Positions 1 to 13,200 of a DNA stretch of 64,000 nucleotides are shown here, in pieces. The stretch spans positions 17,872,700 through 17,936,699 of the forward strand of contig OW285191.1 in assembly GCA_935421135.1 (NCBI GenBank), given 5' to 3'. The translations under genes were made by a program, and so were the position numbers. The notes beneath the pieces are model-generated. The model did not search any database and was not told the DNA's origin. It saw only the letters and a list, made by a program, of their open reading frames with translations. The first letter of the stretch is position 1; the number at the start of each line of letters is the position of its first letter. Source of the stretch: Bugulina stolonifera (lineage: Eukaryota > Bryozoa > Gymnolaemata > Cheilostomatida > Bugulidae).

Positions 1-45
1 TACATGAACATGTCAGATGAATTAAAGCATACAAGTACAACTTAC

Positions 46-1707
46 AGGTCCTGTTCCCACTGTAAACCACAGTGATATCAACTGCCTCTTCAGCTTTCTT
101 CTGTGCAAAGCAGGCTGAGAAAGCACAGCCAATCGCATAGCTCAGTCTCTCACCCTGATAAACAGTATACTATAGATTTATGTAGTGGTAGGTGATCTGT
201 GCTTAGTCTCAATGTATTACACTAAATTATGTAACTCTATTTACTGTGGTATAATACTAGCAACGAATGCTGCCTCCATCTGGTAAACTTAGATTTGGCA
301 GAGTAAGGTGGCAACAAGGCTAACACACCATATCCGCCTTACTGTTCCCATGGATTATCCACCCATACATATAGATGCAAATACTGTTACATAAAATGAA
401 TACCTACGGGCATATCAATAGTGTGAAAGCTATGGCACATCCACTTCCTAGTGACGCTGTCTCTACAGATGTAGGAGAAACCTTTGCTGTAGAATCTGTC
501 AGGAGCACAGAATGATACCTTGTCCACTGCCTGATCGATCACTAAGCCCTTTTATACATTCAGAAAATAATATAGTAACATTTAATGTAAGATTTTATAA
601 GATACATTGCATAATCAAATACTGTATTATAATATTATTATTGTATGAAATGTAACCCAATCTTCGCCCACCTCATGACCACGAGATGATATCTTGCCCC
701 AAATACTCAAGTCTTCTGTGAACCTGAGGGAGTCCGGGGTGATGTGCAGGACCCCCACTATTGGAAACTCTCTTTTTTGACTCTGCTTCAGTAGAAAACT
801 TCGTCCCCGGTTCTTCTTACAACTCTACAATGAGATTTTTTATAGTTGAGAATTTACCAACTCGTATTACACAAGTACTGACAGAAGTGTAGCAACCCTC
901 CTGCCCTACAGTCTGACCTTTGACCTACCTCTCGTAAGGAATCGGCAGCCTCTTCACATATCCTCATTCCTACAGGCTGAAACACCTCCACCCAACCAAT
1001 GTACTACAACATACGAATAATGTGCATGTGTACACTTGATACTGGTAGCCTTGAATCTAAAACTTAGTTGGAAGAAATATAAGGGTGTGGGGCTAACATC
1101 AGATGTTAAAATTATAGTGAGATTTGGACATATTTGTTATTTAAAAAATGTGTTTATGAGCAGGCAAGGTTATTCCTGCTGTTTTAGAAACAAAACACAT
1201 AGGCCTACATGTAGGTAGTTGCTGAAACTAAATTAACTTCACAAGATTTGAAATTATAACAAGTCCGGTACAATGATATATAAATTAGCAAATATAAAAC
1301 ACAGAAAGGGTTTATGAGTACATAATAGATAACATAGTGTGATATAGCGTGATATAAGGCCTACTGGTATCTATCATGTGATGCTGGGGAAGGCTATTAT
1401 CAGCTTGTCCATCAATGCTTTATTGTAGCAAAAAAGCTGAGCTTTATGAGAAAGTATATTAACAGGTCTGGTAAGAGCAGGCCTAGTGATGAGCTGACAC
1501 GTAGCTAGTCACTGGGAACCTACAACTGGCAGCAATCAACAACATGGAACTTCTACCAGCATATAGTTTTGTTGGTCCAACCTTAATACGGAAGTAGCAG
1601 TTTCTATTCCGCACTCTCTCCTTGTCCTTCAGCGCCTGAGCTTCTCTGTCCACAGGAGGTGCTGAAGACTTTCTCCGGAAGCTCATTTTTCTACGTAGGT
1701 TAAGCAT
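46..1707 (-). CDS. NUMB: Numb endocytic adaptor, PTB-domain half (3' end beyond window)
   Basis: Numb binds membrane-receptor tails through its PTB domain and, in bilaterians, antagonises Notch at the cell cortex and in endocytosis. Five coding exons read in phase on the minus strand: 1582-1707, 929-1003, 672-815, 408-548 and 46-154. The first four junctions are phase 0; the last visible exon ends in phase 1 at a GTAAGT donor, so the gene continues left of base 1. Diagnostic peptides are the basic start [52 protein letters not shown] (about residue 120) and [16 protein letters not shown] (about 163), all collinear with the Numb PTB. I chose the ATG at 1705-1707 because it mirrors the basic N terminus of vertebrate Numb; the ATG 21 bases downstream is the alternative. 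The PTB carries about 12 extra residues before GLVIDQ, perhaps a misjudged donor near 672. The C-terminal endocytic motifs cannot be seen. Confidence 0.9.
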
Positions 1708-3614
1708 TATGTGATCGCCTGTTATAGTTGCAGTAGCTAAAACACATGGATTCAGTAGCCCATAGTATTGTGGGTTTAATGATGGTGTCATAACTACACT
1801 GTTCCCACCAGGTTTTCACCTAGCATCTAATACTTATAAACGTAGAATCGGGTATTTGCTTGCTTATGTATTTGTGAGCTGTAGTCATTTGTGTTACAAA
1901 GTGTCTAGCTATGTTATCTAGAAATGTTCGCTTTTAAATTATAAATATACTGCAACACCTTCTCGGCCATTCTTCATACTGCCTTAGCTCACTAATTAGT
2001 AATTTAATTACTTATATCTAACAGTTACAATAGGCCTACTGCTACGTACAAATGATTTTTATTTTATGATATATTAATTATTATTAATTATATTATATTT
2101 ATTATTATTATTATAATTATTATAAATTCAACAATCGTAGGGGCCAATGCCTAATGATAGTCATTATCAAATCATCATTATTATCTATGATAATAAAACA
2201 ACAAATGATCATTATGATGATAATGATAATCACTATCTTTCCATAAGACAATATTTACATTAGGCCTTAGCCCTAGATTTTGATTAGCAGGATTAGCAAT
2301 CATATCAACTGATTTACTGAACGTCATTCGCATGGTCAGTCAGTCTTATTTAATTATCATTATGTTCATAAAATTTATATGTAGGCATATGTATTTTGCA
2401 GAGGTACAGATAATACAAATAACTGTGCATGCGGACTCGGGACAGTGTTCAGTGTACAACATTCTCCTATCGATGTTCCTCATGTGACTAAATACTGCAG
2501 GCGATAATGGTGGAGAACTTGTAAAAACAAAGTATTATTGTATATTTACTTAGTCTGTAGTACTATTGTGTCTCGAGCAATGTTATCAAATCATTTACCT
2601 GCTTCCGTAGGATTAGCAGCAATTATTTAACATGTAGCGCGCCTTTCAATTGGTTTACTTCTTTTCTTAGTGACAAATTGTAATCTACTTAAGTCCACGA
2701 GTGACCGTTTTAACTTGACTCTCTAGAATTTAAGAAAACTTTTTTGCCATAGTACATAATTGTACATTTTATATTCGACATTGTATCATTGTTGCAATTT
2801 CTCATAATAAAACACTTAAGACAAATATAAATTAATATTTTTTCCTTTTTATCACACCAAGGAAGGGCAGCTATTGTGTCCTCTATTAGTCAATAAAATA
2901 CTATAGTGCAACAGAAACGGTATCGCCAATTTATTTGAGTGCTAAGTGTGGAATCAGAATAAGAATAAATTGCGAAATCATTGACTGCTAAGCGTAGAAT
3001 CAGAATGAGAATAAATTAAAATTGTGAAATGAGTAGCCTACAGAGTGAGAGTTAATGAGAGTGCAGTATCAGTATGAGTGTCAACTGCAAATAGTTAAGC
3101 AAGTTTTCAAAACTATTTTATTAATAATATAATATTATTATTATCATTATTGATTATAATTATAATTATAATAATAATGTAATAAATGATAATATGACAA
3201 CTATTATTATAAATTATTATAATTTCTGACAGTGATTAATTAACATGATACATGTATGAATACTGTTTTATTAACATTACATAAACATAACATAGGATAG
3301 TGATAGTTAGTTGATATTTGAATGATAAATAATTATAATAAAATGAGATATCAGATAAATTGTAATCATTAATGATTATGATAGCTAATGATAATAGAGT
3401 ATTCAGCAATTATAATAAATAAAGCAATCGACCTAGAATTTTAATTTTATGACCATAATCATGACTTGAATGAATATGAATATAATTATTTTATAATATT
3501 ATGTACATTACTGCTATATATACAATAATAATTTTTCGATCTAATGATGTAAAATGAAGTAGGCTGATTGTTGGTAACAATATACACAGGAGTTGATACT
3601 CGTCAACATCAGCT
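1708..3614. other. Head-to-head spacer between Numb and cyclin K
   Basis: No coding region is supported here. Very AT-rich, with two low-complexity stretches of TTA/ATA-type runs at about 2040-2240 and 3115-3240. The two genes diverge from this spacer, so both promoters should lie in it, but I could not identify core elements with confidence. Confidence 0.6.
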
Positions 3615-6600
3615 ATGGAGAACTGGTACTGGGAACTGAGCGAGATTAAGAACAGTCCCTCTTTCAAGGCTGGAATGGACAACATGACAGAAACAAAATT
3701 ACGTACAGAAGGTGCAAAGTTCATCAGCACGATTGGACAACAACTCAAGCTGTATCCTTTTATTATTAGCTTAGGGTGAGATAGGTTGTTGTTGTTGAAA
3801 TAATATGGTTATACCTACATTAAACAATATGGGAGCTGTGCATATTTATAGTACAATTTCCATCAGATGTTTACACCAGATTGTCTTATATGGTAATAAT
3901 GATGTTATGGCAAATTTTCACATTGTTGACTCGTCCCTTCATTCTTTCAGTTTTTTTTCTAAATTTGCTGCAGTCACATAAGCCTAATAATAAGGAGCAT
4001 TTAACTAATTATATACAAGTATATAATATACCTCGTTTGTTGCTATATATCTAACGTTATGCTCCTTCACAGCTGCTGTAGTCGATATGTGACGCTTGCT
4101 ACAGGAACTGTATACTTTCACAGATTCTATATGTATCACTCATTCACAGAGTTCCATAGATATGTAAGTCAATCAATCTACTTGCTAGTTACCACAAAAT
4201 AATTACTTCTCATGCTCAACCTGATAATTTAGTTTAAAACCTGCGTGTTTTTCCATTGTATTAGTCCTAGAATTGTTTTTTCATTTACTTTGTATTTAGT
4301 TAACCTTCAGAACACTCTGGTTTTGTTTGCAGGCGATAGCCTCAGCCTGCCTTTTTTTAGCTGGAAAGGTGGAAGAAACTCCCAAGAAAGCCCGAGATCT
4401 GTTTAAACAAATACAACAAAGTGGGCTAATTGCAGACCAAGCCTCTCTAGCCAGTGTGTTTGGTGAGGATCCCAAGGTTAGTAAATTTGTCTGCTGTTCT
4501 TAGATCGCCCAGAGAATTGTAGAATCAGGTACACTAGATGTTGAATATACAGTCTCGATGGCTGCGGTGTTTCGGCAAGCTATTTTATTGGATTAGGCTC
4601 CATGCCTTCAACAGAAGTAATTGGCAGTATTCATGATGTTTTACAGCTAATTGCCGACATAAATATTAATATTTAGGAAACTTGGGCTTTATACTTGGCT
4701 CTTGTTTTTTGCAATGTTCAAGAGAAAAGCGAGGTCAAATAATTACTTTGATATCCTGTCTTACATCTCTGGTCAATGTAATATATTTTCCCTTTTGCAG
4801 GAGTCGCTTATGACTTTAGAAAGAATAATTTTGAAGACAATAAAATTTGACCTTCAGGTCGATCACCCCTATAAATTCATGCTGAGGTATGCCAAATCAT
4901 TCATTGGAGACAGGGCCAAGATAGAGAAGGTTGTACAGATGGGCTGGACATTTATCAATGACAGGTAGACTAACGCAGTCCCACATACAAATCACAGTGG
5001 AACTAATTTCGGCTAACTCATTTTTACAAACCTATGCATGTTGTGTTTATAACTTGTGTAATATCTTACTTTGTAGCCTGTGTACCACGCTGTGTCTGCA
5101 GTGGGAGCCCGAGATTATAGCTATAGCACTCATGGATCTGTCCTGTAGAATTTCTAAACATGAGATCACAGACTGGACAGGCAAACCAGAGGGACAGAAA
5201 GGTGGAAAGTGGTGGGATCAGTTTGTGGCTGACGTTTCCATGGAACTGCTGGAGTGTAAGTCACTGCCTCTGGGCAGATGTTTAGTGATTTTAAACAAGT
5301 TATAATTGAATTTTGTGAGATTTTCACCGACCTAGCTTGGTTGTTTTCCTCATCTATTGCCAAAAGAGTAGTTATCAGGCATTATTACTAATGGCGGTAA
5401 AATACAGTAAATGGACGGTGTATATTACAGCAATATGTCATCAAGTACTCGACTTCTATTCTAATGCTGCACCTGGTCAACAGGCTAAGCCATCAACATC
5501 GTCTACAACAGCTAGGACCTCTTCTGACAGCACCAAAAGAACTGCTGCCGATAGTTGTAAGTAGCATAGATGTCAGTAATAATAGTTTACTTCATCTCAA
5601 GCTGTCTTCTCCAACCACCTCATACCACTTGACATTAACATTATTAATGGATTCCATCTCCAATGTGATTGCTTATGTTGAAAATACATGGAAATTCTCT
5701 CTACTTAAAATACAGTTAGTCTGATGTCATCATAGCTAGAGTGATATAACATAACATTTATTATATTGTGACAGCAGCTACAGTGTCTCAACCAGCTGCT
5801 AAGGTGGCAAGGACAGATCATATGGCAGCACAAGCTCATGCACCTCAAGCACCTGCGGCACCCACAGCACCTGCAACCACTGGTCAACCTGTCAGTTATC
5901 ATCCTCCTGTACCTGCCCATCCTTACCACCCACCACCGGGATATCCCCCTCATGTATGTATACACTGTTCAAGGATATACATGTAACTATGTAATGGACC
6001 TAGTCTCACATTTTCTATACTCTAGAATGCAAAAGTGTTTTGATGTCATTTACAGACTGTACCGTTGTTTTGTAGCCGTTGCCTCCACAAGCTACTTCTG
6101 TACCAGCTCAACACTATGCAACTCCCCCTCCTGGCTACGCCCCTTCATATGCCGCTCCTCCCCCACAGTTACCGGCAGCAACTGCCCATCCACCTCATGC
6201 AGGAATGTATCAATCGGTCCAGTCACAATACCACAGTCAACACCCTCCGTAAGTATGCAGTATAGCTTGTACTATCCATATACTACAGTCAACACCCTCC
6301 GGAGCTATAAGTATTACTACACTACAGGGCCTATTGCAATATTACTACTCTTATGCTCCAACCAACTGTTACATATACTTGATTGTTACACCAAGACATG
6401 GCCTGAGTTGCAGACAAAATGATGCACCTGAGGCAATGAGGCCATGACACAAAAAACTGTAACAAATACATGTAGTGGCAACAGTTTTTCGTTTGGAGTT
6501 GTCATCACACTGATTTAAAACAATCTGAGGAAAGATTGCATCCCTGTTACTCGGCAGGTTCTAACAAAACGCAATGTACTGAATATTTGTTGCTTGCTAT

Positions 6601-6767
6601 GTAGGTATTACAGTCAAGCTCCCAGACCTGGTGTAGCACCACCATACCAACAGTTACCTGCTGGCTACCCTCCTCCACCTCACATGGCCCATTACCCACC
6701 TCCAGCAGCTCAACCAAGAAGGGAGAGGGTCTCGTCGCTCAAGGTTCTCACATCTAATCACCAGTGA
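3615..6767 (+). CDS. CCNK: Cyclin K, CDK12/CDK13 partner
   Basis: Cyclin K activates CDK12 and CDK13, which phosphorylate the RNA polymerase II C-terminal domain during elongation. Nine coding exons: 3615-3751, 4082-4163, 4333-4476, 4801-4964, 5077-5255, 5431-5556, 5775-5953, 6076-6248 and 6605-6767, giving 448 aa with consistent phase throughout. The first cyclin box shows [34 protein letters not shown] and [20 protein letters not shown]. The second shows [20 protein letters not shown] and [11 protein letters not shown]. These match cyclin K rather than cyclins T, L or C. The tail from about residue 290 is rich in Pro, His, Tyr and Ala, as in long cyclin K isoforms. The start precedes WYWE, the equivalent of the conserved WYWD. 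The gene ends [16 protein letters not shown], then TGA. The acceptor of exon 2 is ambiguous: two AG sites nine bases apart are both in frame, and the downstream one matches family length. Confidence 0.94.
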
Positions 6768-6773
6768 CAGCAT

Positions 6774-7023
6774 ACCCAGTGGTTGACACTACTACCCAGT
6801 GGTTGACACTACTGCCCAGTGGTTGACACTACTGCCCAGTGGTTGACACTACTGCCCAGTGGTTGACACTACTGCCCAGTGGTTGACACTACTGCCCAGT
6901 GGTTGACACTACTGCCCAGTGGTTGACACTACTGCCCAGTGGGTGACACTACTGCCCAGTGGTTGACACTACTGCCCAGTGGTTGACACTACTGCCCAGT
7001 GGGTGACACTACTACCCAGTGGT
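6774..7023 (+). repeat. 20-bp minisatellite in the cyclin K 3' UTR
   Basis: Twelve complete 20-bp units (core CCCAGTGGTTGACACTACT preceded by A or G) plus half a unit run from seven bases after the cyclin K stop. Units are almost identical; the first begins with A, two carry GGGTGAC instead of GGTTGAC, and the last is partial. No spacers separate the units, so it is a plain tandem array. It would be transcribed as 3' UTR. Confidence 0.95.
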
Positions 7024-7109
7024 CTATAATTGGTGAACTATTGTATAAAATGTAAGAAAAATTGACCTGTACATAAATAACAAATAATGAACCAACCATG
7101 TTTGTATTA

Positions 7110-7115
7110 TTTATT
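7110..7115 (-). terminator. Likely SF3B2 polyadenylation signal
   Basis: AATAAA on the minus strand (TTTATT on plus) about 180 bases after the SF3B2 stop. It lies only about 12 bases from the cyclin K signal on the opposite strand, so the two convergent transcripts probably overlap tail to tail. Confidence 0.45.
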
Positions 7116-7126
7116 CATACACCAGT

Positions 7127-7132
7127 AATAAA
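7127..7132 (+). terminator. Likely cyclin K polyadenylation signal
   Basis: AATAAA about 360 bases after the cyclin K stop, just past the 20-bp repeat array. It is the first plus-strand canonical hexamer after the stop that I see. Its position makes the cyclin K 3' UTR overlap the likely SF3B2 3' end on the other strand. Confidence 0.45.
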
Positions 7133-7292
7133 GATACATGCATGTTTAGATGTATTATATTCAGTTTACATATCTACACTGAAATATGTGTACCAATTTA
7201 GTTTGATAACACCAGTATAAGTAATGTACATGTAGTAATCATATAGTATTATAGTTTTATATTTACAATTGTGCAACAACCTGGAGATAAAC

Positions 7293-10200
7293 TCAAAACT
7301 TGAACTCTTTATGCTTTTTACTTGCTTTGTCAGAGCTCTGCTGTTTCTTTCTTTTCTGTAAGAATAACATAACAATGTGTGAGCTATTATTGGGCAATAG
7401 ACCATTCACATTCTAAAGATACAATAGATTTCAAAAACTCTGGATATATGCATGTGAGGCAATACCTTAGCAATGAGGCTATAATTTAGTCCAAGGACAC
7501 CTGGACACTGGTGATCAACAAGTTGACCACATGTACATGTATAATAAGCACACTAATAGACTAACCTTTGCTGCTTTAGCTGAATGTTCAGCCACCATGT
7601 CTGAGAAATCTTCCTTTGTCACATTGGACTGTTGCTGCCTTACTGTCTGATCATATTTGGCTTGCATAGCAACAGTATCCATGTCCAATTCCTCAGGGTT
7701 CAACGTAACCTATTAGATAATATAATATAGTTATTATTATCAGTATCATTGATAGATTGGAAACCTTAGTTATGGATATTCTAAGTTGTTTTAGCCTAGT
7801 AAGATAACACTGACCTCTACTCCCTCGGCAGTGACCTTCTTAGTTGCACCGACATCGTATGTATGAGCGGAACCCATCATGGCTGCTCCTACGGCAGCCC
7901 TTTTCTCTGGTAGTACCTGCAGTAAGAGAACGAACGTGTACTCTGTTTTGATTATGTTTATTATTATTTTGTGTTAATGTGAATAGATACATGCAGTAGG
8001 TACACAGCTAGATATGGCACACGCCTTATACTATAATATGCATAACATTCAAGTTTATGGGTACATACACACCTGATATAATGCTGGAGTGTCACCACCA
8101 CCAGCATCCATGGAATCCTCTATCTTCTTTCTCAGTTCAATAGCATCAGGAGTCTCCATTCCAGCTGGGATACTAGTGAGTCCACTTGGAGTGATGAGAC
8201 CAGCATCTGCTGGGGTTACTAAACCTGGTAATTAGTAACAGTTTACTGTATTGTATCAGTGCCGGCGTATATTGAATTACAAACAATGTAATTCGTTCAA
8301 TCTAGTCATTTACTACTGTCAAGAAAAACATGTTCATTTAATGAGCAAAAAGCAATCCACAGGCAGATCGTTCACAGTAGGTCATTCACTCACAGTAGGT
8401 CATTCACTCACAGTAGATCATTCACTCGCAGTAGGTCATTCACTCACAGTAGGTCATTCACTCACAGTAGGTCATTCACTCACCTGCAGCCAACTCATCC
8501 TCATCTCTCTCCTCTTCAGATTCACTTGCAGACTCCTCTTCAGATTCTGATTCCATTTCTCCCCAGAGAGACTTATCCATTGTGTCCTCGTTCACCTGAA
8601 ATTTACAGGCAAACTTAGGACTCTGTCTAACTGCTCTAATAGAGAATGTGCAATGACCTCAACAAGCAGTTACATGCAGCTATCACCCCACAGTCCTTCT
8701 GTTGGTTTATAACAATATATATGTCAGTTACTTCTGCCTTCTAGTAGTATATCCAATGGTTAGTAGTAAATTTTCATCCTAGTAGCTTGTCGTATATAGA
8801 CACTTACCGGCTCAGCTTCAGCCTCTGTACTCTGACCAAACACATCTCCATAGAGAGGTTTCCCAGTCTCGTCTACTGGGGGTTTACCCCAGCCTCCTGC
8901 AATGAGAACAATGTTGATGTAAATTGGTAACAGATGACATCCGTAGATCAATGACTCTTAGACCATTGTGAATTTTGAATAACAATAATAATAATGTGCA
9001 TGTTATAGCCATAGCTGGAACCCTTATCCACACCATAACGTCACTGAACCCTACTCATTCTACTACCAGCCTACAAACGGCTGCTGTTCAGTCTCTATAT
9101 ACATTTATTCCTCTTACGCAACACAACAGCGTACCTGCATGGTAGCCTTACACAACACAATAGCTTACCTGCATGGTAGCCAAAGCTGCAGCCCTCAGGT
9201 ATAGGCGCATTCAGGCCTGGTATTTTTAGATTAGGATAGCTCGGCGGAGGGCCATACCTCTGCATGGCTATGAGCCACGGTGGGGGGAATCTCTCGGCAC
9301 CCGCACCAATAGGCATCCCAAGGGCTGTCCTCAACTCATCAGACAAGTTTCCGGGTTTTTTCTCACGTAATCTAGTTTCGAATTCTTTACCCTACATTAT
9401 AAGTACATGAATTTTCATGCAAGGAAGAAAAGTTAAACTAACATTTATCTGCTAATGACAGCAAATATATATTCCATTTATCTGGCTAACGAGTAGTAAA
9501 AGTAAATGAAGCCACACTCACCTCATAATAGAGGTCACCGTGCAAGGTCATCTTAGGTTTACGTTGATGTTTAAAGAAGGCATCGTGTAGTTTCTGGTAG
9601 TCAATGTCGATCTTTCCCATCTTAGGTCTAACCTTCTCTCTCATCTTCTGTTTCATGCTCTTGTCTGTTTCCTGGAAAGGAAAAGTAGTATGAGAATATA
9701 TAACTAGTGATAGCAAATACATACATGCACATTGTATTATATTAGCATCACATCACCATCTACTTGCTGGTTATTCCTACTGTTGATATCTAGTATTAAA
9801 CATTCACACAATCAACTGTACCTTATCAGCCAATGCCTGCCTCATTTCCATAATACCAGTAGCCTGGATGTAGTCTGGTAGCTCAAACGGTGGCTTCTCG
9901 AACCCTCTCTTTCCCTGGAGGTATTTCCTCTTGTTGCACCAATGCCTGGGCACCTAAGTGAGTACATGCAGTTGTGAATACATATGTACATAAAGTTGTG
10001 AATACATATATACATGTAAGCTCATAGGGCAGTAGCTTGCAGTGCATAATATGCTACTCAAGTCAAAATAATGGATGAAATATTCGAGGCTATGTATCAC
10101 ACCATATAGTATACAGTATACGTATTGAGTTACCTATAGTCCACTACTACATATAATAGACTACTACACACAACACAGCATGTATATGACTACAATACTT

Positions 10201-13200
10201 ACAGCTACTGTATTTCTAGTAGCTTTCAGATGTAGAAGTAGCTTGGGATCTGGAGCAGTTACGTCGTGCATCTCTACAAGATCTGGTCTAGTTACGACTG
10301 TCTTTAGTTGTGCTACCGACATTCTCGTCAGCTTCTTTAACTGCTTCTTACTCAGAGCTCCAGTTTCCTTCTTCACAGGTTCATCTGCCTGGAGACATGA
10401 AGAAGACGTCAAGTAGACAAATAGATACTCTTTAGTACAACATACAGCATAATCCAATACAACTAGTATACACCGGCAACACCAAACCCCCAAAGAACAT
10501 GGAATTCTCCAACAGTATAATAGATTGTACCTCTTCCTCCAGCTCTCCAAATAAGGCAGCTCCTCTCTTACTAACAGCAGAGTCTGACTCAGACTTAACA
10601 GCTGTCTTAGCGGAGTCGTCTGCCTCCTGAGTATCCATCGCCGCCTCACTCTTCTCCTCTATCTGCATAATGAGATAATACAATATAATGTAATACAATA
10701 TTATATGGCATGATGCAATAGTACAATATAATATAGCATGATATAACAGTACAATACAAGAATATGGTATAATAGTATAATATAATATAGCATGGTGTAA
10801 TAGTATAACATAGGCCCTAACATACAATCTAGTATAATATAAGAATGGTAGCACAAACCCGAAGCACAATAATACTAGAATAGAATCCAACTATGACGCA
10901 ATGTGTTACACACAGAGATTTCACTGAATCTAATACCCAAATGACAAGTATCACAAGACAATACGTCATAACATTCACAGAGATCAGTACAAACTAGACT
11001 GTGTACCTTGAAAGCTTCAAATATTTTATGGAATTGGCTGTAGAGGGGGTTGGTTATGTCTACCAGAGGCTTCTCCTGCACATACTCCACCTCCACAGTG
11101 CTAGCAGTTTCCTCGTTCTCCTTCGCACCATTAACAGCGGCAGCAGCGGCGGCAGCTGCTCTCTCCTCCGCCTTACGTGCACCTCGAGTCTTCTTTTTCT
11201 TCTTTCGTCGTTTATTTTTAGACTAAGATAATACAGTAGATTATATAGTGTAGACTAAGTTCATACAGAACAGTATAGACTAAGATTATACAGTATAGTG
11301 AAGGGTGTAAAGATTACATGTGGCTATCAGATGGTAACGGAATCATATCTTCAAAGGCCTCGGCCTACTTTCACTATTAGCAGTTACAAATTAGTTAAAT
11401 ACAGACAGACGGTATGCTGCAAATACATTTTCCACTTTCATGGTGATATAACAGTAAGACTACATATTTTCATTCCAAAATCACAGGGACATGCACAAGT
11501 CATACTAGAACAAGCATAATATATTCACTATTAATAGGACTATTACAACTAATAGGACGTACATCTTTGCCTTTGGAGGTAGTCTTCTCTTCTTCGTCTT
11601 CATCATCGTACTCATTAACATCGCCCAGAGGTCGCTGACCAGTAACCACTGGTTTAACTGTCACACTACTTCTAGACTCCTCTACTGCTTGCTCCATGTC
11701 CTCCACACCTACCTAAAACACACAGACCAGCTATGAATTCCTATCTACAATCTTATAGACTATGTTTGTTCCAGATACACAGAGTCCCAACAGAACTATA
11801 CTTGTAGTACAAACCTGCTTAGCTCTGATATCCTTTAAAGCCAGCACATCCTCTAAAGCCTTGGGCAGTTTCTTATCCCCGTCTGAATCCGTAGGGGCAT
11901 TCAGTTTGAGGCCCGCAGTGGCTGGTTTGGTGTCCATCGATAGAAGAGAGGGTGGGACACCAGGGGGCGCTAGAGTCTCCTAGTATAGCAGTAGATTGAT
12001 ATATGTTATACCTTTCAACATTACTAGTATAACGCTGTGTACAATACATACAACAACATACATTAATAATGTGAGCATGCTGAAGCAAGTTAACAAACTA
12101 TACAATAACTTGTATTATTCGATATGCATTACATATATGATTGTAATGGTTAGAGGGAAATATGACTAATAACAGCAAGTATAAGTAGGATTCGCCCCCC
12201 CTACCGAATATGGAATACCCACACGCACACTCTGTATACTTCACCTGTACTAGTAATAAGTACTACCTGCTGTTGAAGTTGTCTTCTCCGATCGGCATCA
12301 GCGAGTGCCTTCGCCTCATTTTCCCGCCTCACCCTCATTTCTTCTAATTGCATAGCTGCAATTCTTTCCTTCTCCTCCCTCTCTCTGTTAAGGGCCTCCT
12401 GCTGTGCCCTCCTAACAGAGGCCTCCTGTTCATCCCACTGCTGTATCAGAGTTATCTGCTTCTGCCTGAGAAGCTCAGCATTCTGTACTTGCTTCTCAAG
12501 AGCTTGTTGCTGGGCTAGGTGGGCCTGCTGCTGTTCAGCTATGTACTGTATAAACCACACATAAACAGTAACGTAAGTAATCGATATTCAATGATGTTAC
12601 AGACTCTCATTACTCCTCTGTTTAGAATGTAGTCACAATGTGCACAGATAAAGCTAAAATGAGTCAGACACCAAGAACCTTATGCTATAGCCTTTCCACA
12701 TGGGCTGATGGCCCTAAACATACCCTCTGCTGTCTCTCCATAAGCAGCTGACGTTGCTGCTCAGACTCCTGTAGCTGACGCTGCTCCATGACCTGTTTAA
12801 TTAGCTGCTCATTCAGCTGTCTCTGATCAACGTAAGTGTTGGTCTGGTCGGAGAAAGAACTCAGCTGGCTGGATAGTGCCTCGCTCTGAGCTAGTAGCTG
12901 CTGCCTTTGCTGCTGTAAACCATCCAGGATTTGCTGGTTTCCCTGCCATTAAATTAAAAATTGGTCAACATAAAGCCACGAGATAAATGATGAATTCAAT
13001 ATGGTTGATATGTACAAGTAATGTGAAATATCATACCTTATTCTGAGCAAGCAGTGCACTATTCTGCCTAAGCCTTGCCTCCAACTGTTGTCTCTGTTCC
13101 TGTAACATCCTGGAATGCCTCTGGCTGGCTTCCTGTGCTGATTTCTGCTGCTTAAGCAACTCCTCTTGCTGTCTGACTAACGCAAGCATCTGTTGTTCCT

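Noticed and set aside
1036..1218. 60-codon plus-strand frame
   Set aside because: Lies in the first Numb intron with no domain features or splice support.
5838..6422. 194-codon plus-strand frame
   Set aside because: Off-frame reading through cyclin K exons 7 and 8 and their introns; the cyclin K frame is supported by the Pro/His-rich tail and splice phase.
6774..7023. CRISPR-like array
   Set aside because: Units are contiguous 20-bp copies without unique spacers, in an animal gene 3' UTR. The same applies to the 18-, 23-, 27- and 39-bp arrays.
10432..10890. 152-codon minus-strand frame rich in Ile, Leu and Tyr
   Set aside because: It joins an SF3B2 exon to AT-rich intronic repeats; only 10531-10662 fits SF3B2 phase and homology.
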